A program made the position numbers and the translations under genes. Below the pieces are notes generated by a model, which saw only the letters and a list, made by a program, of their open reading frames with translations, made no database searches and was not told the DNA's origin. DNA of 64,000 nt. It comes from Pseudomaricurvus alkylphenolicus (lineage in GTDB: Bacteria > Pseudomonadota > Gammaproteobacteria > Pseudomonadales > Cellvibrionaceae). The DNA is taken from NCBI RefSeq assembly GCF_011683955.1, contig NZ_JAAQPI010000012.1:62001-126000 (forward strand). The letters are read 5' to 3'. Shown piece after piece: positions 28,409-36,900 of this stretch. The stretch's first letter is position 1, and every line of letters starts with the position of its first letter.

Positions 28409-29254
28409 ATGCTTTTAACCCGTCTGAAACACGAACTGGACAGCCTCAGTAAATCCGAACGCCGCATCGCCGAGGTGATTCTGGCCGACCCGGAAGCCGC
28501 AGTGCATGCCACCACCGCCGAAATCGCCCGCCAGGCCCAGGTCAGCGACCCCATGATCTCCCGCCTGTGCAGGGGCCTGGGCTGTAAGGGATTCCCTGAA
28601 TTTAAGGTACAACTGGCCCAGAGCCTGGCCAAAGACACCTCCTATGTGACCCGATCAGTGTCGATTAACGACAATGCCGATACCTACGTGAATAAATTGA
28701 TCAGCGCCAACCAGGGGGCTTTGGAGTACCTGCGCAAGGAGCTGGATACGGAGAGCATCGAAGCAGCGGTTGACGTCCTCGATGCCGCCAAGCGGATTGA
28801 GATCTTTGGCATGGGAGGCTGTTCCTCTATTGCCCAGGATGCCCAGCACAAATTATTTCGCCTCGGCACCCCCTGCATCGCCTACGAAGACAATCTGAAA
28901 CAGCGTATGGCCGCTGCTGCTGCCGATACCGATACCGTGGTTCTGTTTATCTCCTTTACCGGCCGCACCCACGCCACAGTGGAAACCGCCGAGACCGCCA
29001 AAGCCGCCGGTGCCAAGGTGGTGGCCATTACAGACCCAAAATCGCCACTGGCCAATATTTGCGATCTGGTCATTACCTCCGGCAGTGAACTGGAAGACAC
29101 CACCATCTATGTGCCAATGACCACCCGGATCATGATTCTGACCATCGTCGATATCCTGGCAACGGGACTGGCCCTGCGCCGCAGCCCGGAGATTGATGAA
29201 CACCTTAAGAAGATTAAGGAAAGCCTGGATAACACCAAGGCTGAGAAGAAATAA
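28409..29254 (+). CDS. hexR: HexR-type transcriptional regulator (RpiR family)
   Basis: A 281-residue protein: an N-terminal HTH_6 domain (LKHELDSLSKSERRIAEVIL, VSDPMISRLCRGLGCKGFPEFK) and a C-terminal SIS phosphosugar-binding domain (IEIFGMGGCSSIAQDAQHKL, FISFTGRTHATVETAETAKAAG, ITSGSELED). HexR represses or controls central sugar genes and is released by 2-keto-3-deoxy-6-phosphogluconate. The divergent position to zwf and the flanking AT-rich palindromes support this name. The start is preceded by AAGG. Downstream comes a large nested inverted repeat rather than a simple terminator. Confidence 0.93.
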   Translation: MLLTRLKHELDSLSKSERRIAEVILADPEAAVHATTAEIARQAQVSDPMISRLCRGLGCKGFPEFKVQLAQSLAKDTSYVTRSVSINDNADTYVNKLISANQGALEYLRKELDTESIEAAVDVLDAAKRIEIFGMGGCSSIAQDAQHKLFRLGTPCIAYEDNLKQRMAAAAADTDTVVLFISFTGRTHATVETAETAKAAGAKVVAITDPKSPLANICDLVITSGSELEDTTIYVPMTTRIMILTIVDILATGLALRRSPEIDEHLKKIKESLDNTKAEKK

Positions 29255-29326
29255 CCCCCCACCAAAGCGTTTTGGCTTCAAATTAACATTGAGGCAAATA
29301 ACTCCGTATACCGCGGTGTTGGCGGT

Positions 29327-29462
29327 GGTCGGGGCCTTGTTTTCGGAGCATCAAAGAGGAGCGCCGAAAGAGCCCAAAAGACCGGCGTTTTTTGCCGGGC
29401 TTTTGGGTGACTGAGGGAACCCCGGAGGGGCGCCCGACAGCTCCGAAAACAAGGCCCCGGCC
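29327..29462. repeat. Large nested inverted repeat downstream of hexR
   Basis: An outer stem of 20 perfect pairs (29330-29349 with 29440-29459; left arm CGGGGCCTTGTTTTCGGAGC), extendable by three more pairs, encloses 90 bases. Inside lies a second hairpin, 29373-29386 with 29394-29407 (CCCAAAAG and CTTTTGGG outside CCGGC/GCCGG, with a T-rich loop). No repeat-family copy is seen elsewhere in the window. It may be a transcript-end structure, a folded RNA or the remnant of a small mobile element. Confidence 0.75.
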
Positions 29463-29542
29463 GCCGCATGTGGCACCGACCCCTTCGACAACTTCAAGAA
29501 TATCGACCAGCCCAGCTAGTCCAAGACTCATAAATCACAAAC

Positions 29543-29574
29543 AAAAAAAAGGCGCCTCCCCAAAGGGCGGCGCC
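29543..29574 (-). terminator. Rho-independent terminator of the candidate small RNA
   Basis: GGCGCC arms (29551-29556 and 29569-29574) extended by CCC/GGG, a small CAAA loop, and eight consecutive T on the minus strand. It could also end read-through from panP. Confidence 0.88.
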
Positions 29575-29741
29575 GGAAGCCACAAATTTACAGGACTGTA
29601 AACAGTGCAGAGACAAGAACATCGGTTGCGTCGCCCGCCCAAGCCGTGAATCCCGGGCCGACGAACTGGTGGATCGTCACTACCCACCGCAATTCGCTCA
29701 GTTAAATCAAGCCAGATAAGCAAGCAATCACAATTTAACTG
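29543..29741 (-). ncRNA. Candidate HexR-controlled small RNA (about 200 nt)
   Basis: A minus-strand unit delimited by a good promoter (GTGACA, 18 bases, TAGTAT at 29748-29777) and a textbook terminator (29543-29574, eight T). Nothing in between looks like a gene: the one long frame (62 codons) runs through the terminator hairpin. The promoter is flanked by the same two AT-rich palindromes as zwf, so the transcript would respond to the same regulator. A further half copy of the palindrome (TTTAACTGAG on the minus strand) lies near 29697-29706 inside the transcript. I know of no named RNA with this sequence; the call rests on structure only. Confidence 0.55.
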
Positions 29742-29801
29742 AGTTAAATACTACCCCACGACAAACCCTTTTGTCACCCCCTAAATTTAATTTAATTAAA
29801 T
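29734..29801 (-). promoter_or_regulatory. Second HexR-like promoter, near copy of the zwf promoter
   Basis: Plus-strand palindromes TTTAACTGAGTTAAAT (29734-29749) and TTTAATTTAATTAAAT (29786-29801), starts 52 bases apart against 53 at zwf. The -10 box TAGTAT is at 29748-29753 and the -35 box GTGACA at 29772-29777 on the minus strand, spacing 18. The first palindrome touches the -10 box and start point exactly as at zwf. It lies in a region between two convergent 3-prime gene ends, where no protein gene needs a promoter. Confidence 0.65.
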
Positions 29802-29855
29802 ATTCACAAAGAAAAGTGCGACCCCGACAAAGCATCGGGTCACAACAGATCAAAC

Positions 29856-31487
29856 TCAGAGACTATCGATATCCGCCAGCAAGGCCTGAATTTCCGGGTG
29901 TTCAGCCAACTCCAGCTGCTGCTCCAGCACCTGATCCAACACCTCATGGTCCGTCAACGGGTTCGCCAACACCACCCGAAACACAGTGATCACCTCATCA
30001 CCATAACGATGGCAGTCCACCCGCGTACGAGACACAAATGTCTTACCCGCCGCACGCTGAGCTTTCTGGATACGACTGGTTATGCGATCCAGCACCGCAT
30101 TGATCTTCTGCTTCACCTCAGGGAGCTCAGCCTGCAAGCGCTGCTGCAAAGACGCGGGGCAATAGCGATACCCCAGGATGTTCAACCTGGGTTCCACCAC
30201 CAACTCGAAATCCGGATGGGCATCAATCGCTGCCGCAAAATACGCCGCCTTGTCCATCCCCTGGTCTATCAGCAGCTCATAACCCTTGCGGCCAATAATA
30301 TTGAGCCCCGCATGCACCAACAGCGCCATACCGGGGCGCGAACCCTCCAGCGTATGACTGCCCAGATCCTTGGAGCCCTTACGGATAATGTACTCCGCAT
30401 GATGCTCAATACTGTTGAGCGTGCCCGGCTCCTTGAACAGCACCATGCCGGCACCCATGGGAACATAAAACTGCTTGTGTGCGTCGATGGTGACAGAATC
30501 AGCCCGTTCGATCCCCTTCAGCAATGACCGGTGCTTATCCGAAAACAGCGTCGCACCACCCCAGGCCGCGTCCACATGAAAATGCGCTCCGAGCTCTTCA
30601 CTCAAATCGGCCAGCTCATCCAGAGGGTCGACACTGCCGGTTTCCGTAGCGCCGGCAAGACCGACAACCGACAGAATACCCATCCCCTCTTCCTGCAGCT
30701 GCGCAGCGCGTTCCCTCATCGCCAGCATGTTGACTCGATAATCCCCATCGGTATCGATGGCGATCAAGTTATCCCGACCAACACCCAGCAGATCCGCGGC
30801 TTTGGCGAGCGAATAATGTCCACGGCGGGATACCAGAATAGCCAGCCCCTTGAGGTTGGCCTGCTGCAAAGCACCAAAGAGCCCTTTGCGGGCGATGTTA
30901 CCTTCGCCCAGCAAGCGGTTACGGGCCGACCAAAGTGCCGTGATATTGGCCACAGTACCACCGGAACAAAAGGCCCCTAACGCGTATTCTGAATCATGCA
31001 ACCACTGCTGATAAAAGCCGTCTTCGGCCTGAAAAATCAGGCGATGCAGCATACCCAGCACCTGGCGTTCCAGCGGCGTAAACGCCTTTGAGGTTTCCAC
31101 CTTTACCAGGTTCTGGTTAAGGGCCGTCACAATCTTCGACAGCGGCAACATAAAGTACGGCAGCGCCGAGGTCATATGGCCCACAAATCCTGGCGAGGAG
31201 GTATGCACCGACTGGGACACCAGATCCTTGAGGATAAAGTCCGTGTAATCAGAGACGTAATAAGGCTGCTCGGGGATGACGGCACTGTTGAACGCCGTCT
31301 CGATCTCAGACAGATCTTTCTCTATCGCCACAATATGCTGACGCAGAAAGCCGTCAAGATTATTGGAGATGGCCGCATCGATCTGGGCCAGGGTGGCACC
31401 GCTGGATTCGGGAATGGTGAAGATACGCTGCAGGCTTTCCAGATTGGCCTGCGCCTGAGCCATGGTCGGCCCTGATTGTTCTGCCAT
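29856..31487 (-). CDS. panP: PLP-dependent aspartate 1-decarboxylase, PanP type
   Basis: A 543-residue group II pyridoxal-phosphate decarboxylase. The PLP lysine is in TIDAHKQFYVPMGAG; FCSGGTVANITALWSARN and FHVDAAWGGATLF are the other cofactor contacts. The length and the N-terminal stretch (FVGHMTSALPYFMLPLSKIVTALNQN) fit the PanP family, a replacement for PanD that makes beta-alanine from aspartate for coenzyme A synthesis. Glutamate or diaminobutyrate decarboxylase is the main alternative; PanP is a family-based assignment. A promoter TTGCAC, 18 bases, TATTAT is seen at 31519-31548. Confidence 0.78.
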   Translation of the reverse strand: MAEQSGPTMAQAQANLESLQRIFTIPESSGATLAQIDAAISNNLDGFLRQHIVAIEKDLSEIETAFNSAVIPEQPYYVSDYTDFILKDLVSQSVHTSSPGFVGHMTSALPYFMLPLSKIVTALNQNLVKVETSKAFTPLERQVLGMLHRLIFQAEDGFYQQWLHDSEYALGAFCSGGTVANITALWSARNRLLGEGNIARKGLFGALQQANLKGLAILVSRRGHYSLAKAADLLGVGRDNLIAIDTDGDYRVNMLAMRERAAQLQEEGMGILSVVGLAGATETGSVDPLDELADLSEELGAHFHVDAAWGGATLFSDKHRSLLKGIERADSVTIDAHKQFYVPMGAGMVLFKEPGTLNSIEHHAEYIIRKGSKDLGSHTLEGSRPGMALLVHAGLNIIGRKGYELLIDQGMDKAAYFAAAIDAHPDFELVVEPRLNILGYRYCPASLQQRLQAELPEVKQKINAVLDRITSRIQKAQRAAGKTFVSRTRVDCHRYGDEVITVFRVVLANPLTDHEVLDQVLEQQLELAEHPEIQALLADIDSL

Positions 31488-31518
31488 GGGTGCACTCGCC
31501 CTTCACATCGGGTCGGGC

Positions 31519-31548
31519 ATAATACTGACTTGTCGGTGGGCGGTGCAA
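31519..31548 (-). promoter_or_regulatory. Candidate panP promoter
   Basis: Minus-strand TTGCAC (31543-31548), 18 bases, TATTAT (31519-31524), about 32 bases ahead of the panP start. A palindrome CTGATTCCCGCGGGGATCAG between it and the fghA stop may separate panP from the formaldehyde genes. Confidence 0.5.
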
Positions 31549-31571
31549 CCACTGACTGATCCCCGCGGGAA

Positions 31572-32420
31572 TCAGCCGGCTAAATGAGAGGCATGAAACT
31601 CAATGTGTTCGCCGATAAAACTGGCCATAAAGAAATAGCTGTGGTCGTAACCCGGCTGCATTCTCAAGGTCAGTTCGTATTCAGCCAAGGCACAGGCCTG
31701 CTGCAGCAGTTCCGGTTTCAGCTGCTCCTGCAGAAACTGGTCCGCATCCCCCTGATCTACCAGAATCGGCTGTTGACGAGTGGCATTTTTACGGATCAAT
31801 TCACAGGTATCATACTGACGCCAGTTTTCTTGATCATCCCCCAGGTAATTGGACAGCGCCTTTTCTCCCCAGGGACAGTTCATAGGCGACACAATCGGCG
31901 CAAACGCGGAAATGGTCTTGAACTTGTCCTGATTCTTGAGACCGATTGTCAGCGCACCATGGCCACCCATGGAATGCCCAAAGATACCACAACGATCCGA
32001 GTCCACGGGGAACTCAGCCTCCACCAGCGCCGGCAGCTCCTCGCGAATGTAGTCGTACATGCGATAGTGTTCGCTCCAGGGCGCCTGGGTGGCATTGACG
32101 TAGAATCCCGCCCCCAGACCAAAATCGTAGGCACCTTCAGGGTCGTCAGGCACACCCTCGCCCCGGGGGCTGGTGTCCGGAGCCACAATAGCGACACCGT
32201 GTTTGGCGGCATACTGCTGAGCGCCAGCCTTCTGCACAAAGTTTTCGTCGGTACAGGTCAACCCGGACAACCAATAGAGCACCGGCACTTTTGTCCCTTC
32301 TCCCGCCGCCTGAGGCGGCAGGAAGATGGAAAAGCGCATATCACAGCCCAGACTGGTAGAGGCATGGCTGTACTGCAGCTGGCGGCCCCCAAAGCACTTG
32401 TTTTCGGCAAGTAATTCCAT
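31572..32420 (-). CDS. fghA: S-formylglutathione hydrolase
   Basis: About 282 residues of an alpha/beta-hydrolase esterase (esterase D family) that releases formate from S-formylglutathione. The nucleophile is in GIFGHSMGGHGAL, and VLYWLSGLTCTDENF is the typical N-terminal block. The ATG at 32420 gives MELLAENKCFGG, matching the family, with GGTGAG seven bases upstream; a GTG frame four codons longer is less likely. It follows the dehydrogenase by 17 bases, completing the glutathione route for formaldehyde removal. Confidence 0.94.
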   Translation of the reverse strand: MELLAENKCFGGRQLQYSHASTSLGCDMRFSIFLPPQAAGEGTKVPVLYWLSGLTCTDENFVQKAGAQQYAAKHGVAIVAPDTSPRGEGVPDDPEGAYDFGLGAGFYVNATQAPWSEHYRMYDYIREELPALVEAEFPVDSDRCGIFGHSMGGHGALTIGLKNQDKFKTISAFAPIVSPMNCPWGEKALSNYLGDDQENWRQYDTCELIRKNATRQQPILVDQGDADQFLQEQLKPELLQQACALAEYELTLRMQPGYDHSYFFMASFIGEHIEFHASHLAG

Positions 32421-32437
32421 GTTCATTCTCACCCGGA

Positions 32438-33562
<1,125 letters not shown>

Positions 33563-33692
33563 TCACTCATTGTTGGGGTTTTATCGCCGTCCCGGACAAT
33601 GCAGCAGACGGCGCGAAGCAATTATGGTTTAGCAATGAGGGAGAACTATATATTGTTCCCTGAAAAATGATAACCGCATAAAAAGGCAACTC

Positions 33693-33714
33693 ATTGTTGC
33701 ACACAGAAAACAAT
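33693..33714. promoter_or_regulatory. Candidate LysR operator between frmA and lysR
   Basis: ATTGTT, 10 bases, AACAAT: a perfect 6-bp dyad of the size used by LysR proteins, 98 bases before the lysR start and about 150 before frmA. Another ATTGTT lies at about 33652. Position makes it a fair candidate for the divergent LysR. Confidence 0.45.
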
Positions 33715-33811
33715 AACCTTGCTAAACTGGAGCTCTGAACGGGCACCCCTTTCCCTTTACTTGAGAAGTTCTGATTAACCCCAGGAACTCGATAATGCGC
33801 CAGGAACCGAG

Positions 33812-34699
33812 ATGAACCGCTGGGATAGTACCGAAATACTGGTCAAGGTCGTCGACAGCGGCAGTTTTTCTGCTGCCGCAGAGCAGTTGGGGCTATCCAA
33901 ATCCCATGTCAGTCGCCAGATCAGTCAATTGGAAAACCGCCTGGGCGTGCAGCTACTCAACCGCACCACCCGGCGCCTGTCGCTCACGGAAACCGGCCAG
34001 GCATACTACCAGCGCTGTCGCAGCATCCTGAGTCAGTTGGAAGAGGCCGAGCAGGCAGTGCTCGACCTTCAGGCCAAACCCCGGGGTACCCTGCGATTAA
34101 CCGTGGCCGGCGCTTTTGGCGAACGATATATCGCTCCCGCGGCCGCAGAGTTTATGCAGAAGCACCCCCACGTTCACATTCATCTGGACTTTACCAGCCG
34201 TAATGTGGACTTACTGGAAGAAGGCTATGACCTGGCTATTCGGGCCGGAACGCTCAAGGATTCGTCTCTGATCGCCAGGCGCATAGCTTCACGCAAACTG
34301 ATTATCTGTGGCAGCCGGGATTATCTGGATCGATACGGCCGACCTGAAACCATCCAGAGCCTGAAAAAACACAATTGCCTGGTGGGTTCAGTGGCCACCT
34401 GGCGCTTTCGAGAGGCGAACGGCCATCACGCCGATGTCAAAGTGGAAGGCAGCTGGCATAGCAACAATGGCCATGCTCTGCTGGCCGCTGCCGAAGCCGG
34501 CCTGGGTCTGGTGCAGCTGCCGAGATTTTATGTGCATCGTGAGCTGGAAGCGGGTCGCCTGATAGAGGTGATGAACGACTTTCAGCCAACCGATACCGCC
34601 GTTTGGGCGGTTTATCCAAGCAATCGCCATTTGTCACCGAAAGTGCGCTTGTTTGTCGAACACATGGTGGAACGATTTGCCGCCATCGATTATTTGTAA
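33812..34699 (+). CDS. LysR family transcriptional regulator
   Basis: A 295-residue regulator. The N-terminal winged helix is VDSGSFSAAAEQLGLSKSHV and SRQISQLENRLGVQLLNRTT; the rest is a substrate-binding domain (LTVAGAFGERYIAPAAAEFM, GYDLAIRAGTLKDSSLIARR). It belongs to the large DsdC/CrgA-like group common in gammaproteobacteria. It is divergent from the frmA-fghA pair and 22 bases upstream of the CobW GTPase gene, so it may control either. The effector is unknown. Confidence 0.9.
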   Translation: MNRWDSTEILVKVVDSGSFSAAAEQLGLSKSHVSRQISQLENRLGVQLLNRTTRRLSLTETGQAYYQRCRSILSQLEEAEQAVLDLQAKPRGTLRLTVAGAFGERYIAPAAAEFMQKHPHVHIHLDFTSRNVDLLEEGYDLAIRAGTLKDSSLIARRIASRKLIICGSRDYLDRYGRPETIQSLKKHNCLVGSVATWRFREANGHHADVKVEGSWHSNNGHALLAAAEAGLGLVQLPRFYVHRELEAGRLIEVMNDFQPTDTAVWAVYPSNRHLSPKVRLFVEHMVERFAAIDYL

Positions 34700-34721
34700 C
34701 CCGATAGAAGCTGTCAGACTG

Positions 34722-35726
34722 ATGATATCCATTCTTAATTCTATTCCCACCAACATCATTACCGGCTTTCTGGGCGCCGGCAAAACCACAGCAATCCGCC
34801 ACCTGCTGAAAACCAAACCCAACGATGAAAAATGGGCGGTGCTGGTGAACGAATTCGGTGAGGTTGGAATCGATGGAGCGCTGCTGAGTGCTGACGGCAT
34901 TGCTGTCAAAGAAGTGCCCGGTGGATGTATGTGCTGTGCCGTGGGGCTGCCCTCAAAGGCGGCCTTGAACGAGCTGATTCAAACCCACCATCCGGATCGT
35001 ATTCTGATTGAACCCACCGGACTGGCTCACCCTCAGCAGGTAGTGAAACAGTTCTCCGGTCCCGAATACCAATCCCTGCTCGATATGCAGGCGGTGATTT
35101 GTCTGATCGACCCCTGGAGCCTGAGTCAGGAAAAATTTCTGGAATTGCCGGCGTTTCACAGCCAGATCGAACTGGCGGATATTCTTATTGCGACCAAGGC
35201 CGATATGGCCACTGAGGAGCAGCTGGCTCGATTTGAAAGCTTTTGCCAGCAATTGCAACCTGCAAAAGCACACACCGGGGTCGTGAGCCACGGTCAGCTC
35301 GACTGGCGCTGGTTGAGTCGGCCGCACAATGGTGTGCAACCCAGCGGCCAACCCACAAAACGCTCGCATGCTCACACCGGGGTTGTCCAGAGCCCAGAGC
35401 CTGATCAATCCCCTGTATCCAAGTTGGAGCGGCGGGAAAACCAGGCGGAGTTCGGATATAGCTGCGGCTGGCTCATGCCGGAACACTATGTGTTTGATCA
35501 CCAGGCCCTGATCTCACTGCTGGAGTGCCTGCCCGTACCCCGGATTAAAGGGGTTCTACGTACCCAGAATGGCTGGCATATTGTCAATCGCATGCGCGCC
35601 ACGGTCTCGGTGGAGCGGCTAGAGAATGGCAGAGATTCGGACGCTCGCCTGGAAATGATTCACACCGAACCCTGTCACTGGGAACAAATTGAGGCTCAGT
35701 TACTGCAGGTTTTGCAAACTGCGTAA
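34722..35726 (+). CDS. CobW/COG0523 family GTPase (putative zinc metallochaperone)
   Basis: About 334 residues. P-loop GFLGAGKTT (about 13-21), the metal motif GGCMCCA (the CxCC signature, about 66-72), a Walker B region and TKAD for guanine binding. The linker is rich in His (HTGVVSHGQLDWRW, KRSHAHTGVVQSP) before the C-terminal CobW domain. G3E GTPases of this type insert metals, often zinc under limitation, or act in cobalamin or nitrile hydratase maturation; YjiA/ZigA-like use is most likely here. ATG at 34722 places the P-loop at the normal distance. It follows the LysR gene by 22 bases. Confidence 0.85.
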   Translation: MISILNSIPTNIITGFLGAGKTTAIRHLLKTKPNDEKWAVLVNEFGEVGIDGALLSADGIAVKEVPGGCMCCAVGLPSKAALNELIQTHHPDRILIEPTGLAHPQQVVKQFSGPEYQSLLDMQAVICLIDPWSLSQEKFLELPAFHSQIELADILIATKADMATEEQLARFESFCQQLQPAKAHTGVVSHGQLDWRWLSRPHNGVQPSGQPTKRSHAHTGVVQSPEPDQSPVSKLERRENQAEFGYSCGWLMPEHYVFDHQALISLLECLPVPRIKGVLRTQNGWHIVNRMRATVSVERLENGRDSDARLEMIHTEPCHWEQIEAQLLQVLQTA

Positions 35727-35845
35727 CGCCATCACCTGATTCCATGGGCTAAACTCTGTTGCGGGAGTGGCGTTCCAATTATTCGCATTTGCGGTATAGT
35801 CTGGAAAGCTGAGTAACTGATGTTCGGGGAATCAGGCGATCACCT

Positions 35846-36436
35846 ATGAGTAAACTGCGGCGCGGCAGCTATCACCAAGCCATGGCGGCTGTGGCAATAA
35901 CGGCGTTTCTGTTTGCTGGCAGCGTTGATGCCAGAATTTATCGCTGGGTGGACGAAAACGGCAAAGTCCAGTTCAGTGACAAGCCTCCTCCCGGCGCTAC
36001 CATGAAGCAGGACGACGTTATCAGCGACCTGCAGCCGGCGGCGACCGAGACCGGCCAAACCGTTGAAACACCTCAGCCAGCCGCAACCGTTACGGATCAA
36101 ACCAGCACAGAACAAGTGCCCGAAGCGCCTGCCTCTGAGCCGCAGCAAGCGCCCCAGACTCAGGCCACTCAACCCACGGCCGCGGGGACCGACAAGGTGG
36201 TCGAGAACGACGTCCTCCCCAGTACTGGCAACAATGCTGACACTTCTGCTTCCCTGCAAAGAGCCAAGAAGCTCCAACGCAAGCATGAACGCTGTGCCAA
36301 AGCCCGTAATCGACTGGATCAAACCGTAATAAAGTGGAACAAGCGACAACAGCGGGCAACGCCGGAGGAAACCCGGCGCTATTACCTGCAGCTGATCGAA
36401 AAACGCCAGGCAGACGTTAACGCCAGTTGCGGTTAA
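35846..36436 (+). CDS. DUF4124 domain periplasmic protein
   Basis: A 196-residue exported protein. A signal peptide (AMAAVAITAFLFAGSVDA) is followed by RIYRWVDENGKVQFSDKPPP, the DUF4124 signature. The middle is low-complexity with Pro, Gln, Thr and Ala (about 65-125), and the tail is helical and charged, with Cys residues near 150 and at the C-terminus. Proteins of this kind are frequent in gammaproteobacteria and have no known function. It is convergent with gcvH (21-base gap). Confidence 0.8.
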   Translation: MSKLRRGSYHQAMAAVAITAFLFAGSVDARIYRWVDENGKVQFSDKPPPGATMKQDDVISDLQPAATETGQTVETPQPAATVTDQTSTEQVPEAPASEPQQAPQTQATQPTAAGTDKVVENDVLPSTGNNADTSASLQRAKKLQRKHERCAKARNRLDQTVIKWNKRQQRATPEETRRYYLQLIEKRQADVNASCG

Positions 36437-36457
36437 GCCCTGCTGATCGGCTCTGCA

Positions 36458-36853
36458 CTATTCTGCGTGTGACTGGTATTCACCTTCACTCATCAGCCCC
36501 TCGAGCTGCTCCAGCGATGACACCTTAAGCTTAAAAATCCAACCGGCACCCAGCGCATCTTCATTCACGGTTTCCGGAGATTCCGCCAGGGGTTCATTGA
36601 CCTCAATCACCTCACCGTCAATCGGGCTGTTGATTTCCCCAGCAGCCTTAACGGATTCGATTACCGCCACTTCGTCGCCTTTACTGATGTTTTCTCCGAC
36701 TTCCGGCAACTCCAGGTAAACCACATCCCCCAGTGACTGCTGTGCAAAATCCGTGATACCCACGGTAATGACGTAGCCGCCCTCAGCCGGGGCAACTGCC
36801 AGCCATTCGTGGGATTCGGTGTATTTGTATTCAGACGGGTTCAGACCAGACAT
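36458..36853 (-). CDS. gcvH: Glycine cleavage system H protein
   Basis: A 131-residue lipoyl carrier. The lipoyl lysine is in GDEVAVIESVKAAGEINSPI, the usual ESVKA context, with YTESHEWLA near the N-terminus. A strong GGAAGGAG ribosome site precedes the ATG. H protein shuttles the aminomethyl group between GcvP, GcvT and Lpd. The other glycine cleavage genes are not in this window; the neighbour is sdaA, 47 bases upstream on the same strand, which hints at joint glycine/serine breakdown. Confidence 0.93.
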   Translation of the reverse strand: MSGLNPSEYKYTESHEWLAVAPAEGGYVITVGITDFAQQSLGDVVYLELPEVGENISKGDEVAVIESVKAAGEINSPIDGEVIEVNEPLAESPETVNEDALGAGWIFKLKVSSLEQLEGLMSEGEYQSHAE

Positions 36854-36900
36854 AGGCGCTCCTTCCAGTTAATCAGGAATCAAAAAAACAAATGGGAATA

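Noticed and set aside
29392-29601. 69-codon plus-strand frame in the hexR-panP interval
   Set aside because: It spans the nested inverted repeat and a terminator, is Pro/Arg/Ser-biased and lacks a ribosome site.
29535-29723. 62-codon minus-strand frame inside the candidate small RNA
   Set aside because: It reads through the terminator hairpin and T run, so a full product would not be made.
34722-35726. Repeated HTGVV segments in the CobW protein as a frameshift or duplication error
   Set aside because: The frame stays open and the His-rich linker is a usual feature of COG0523 proteins.
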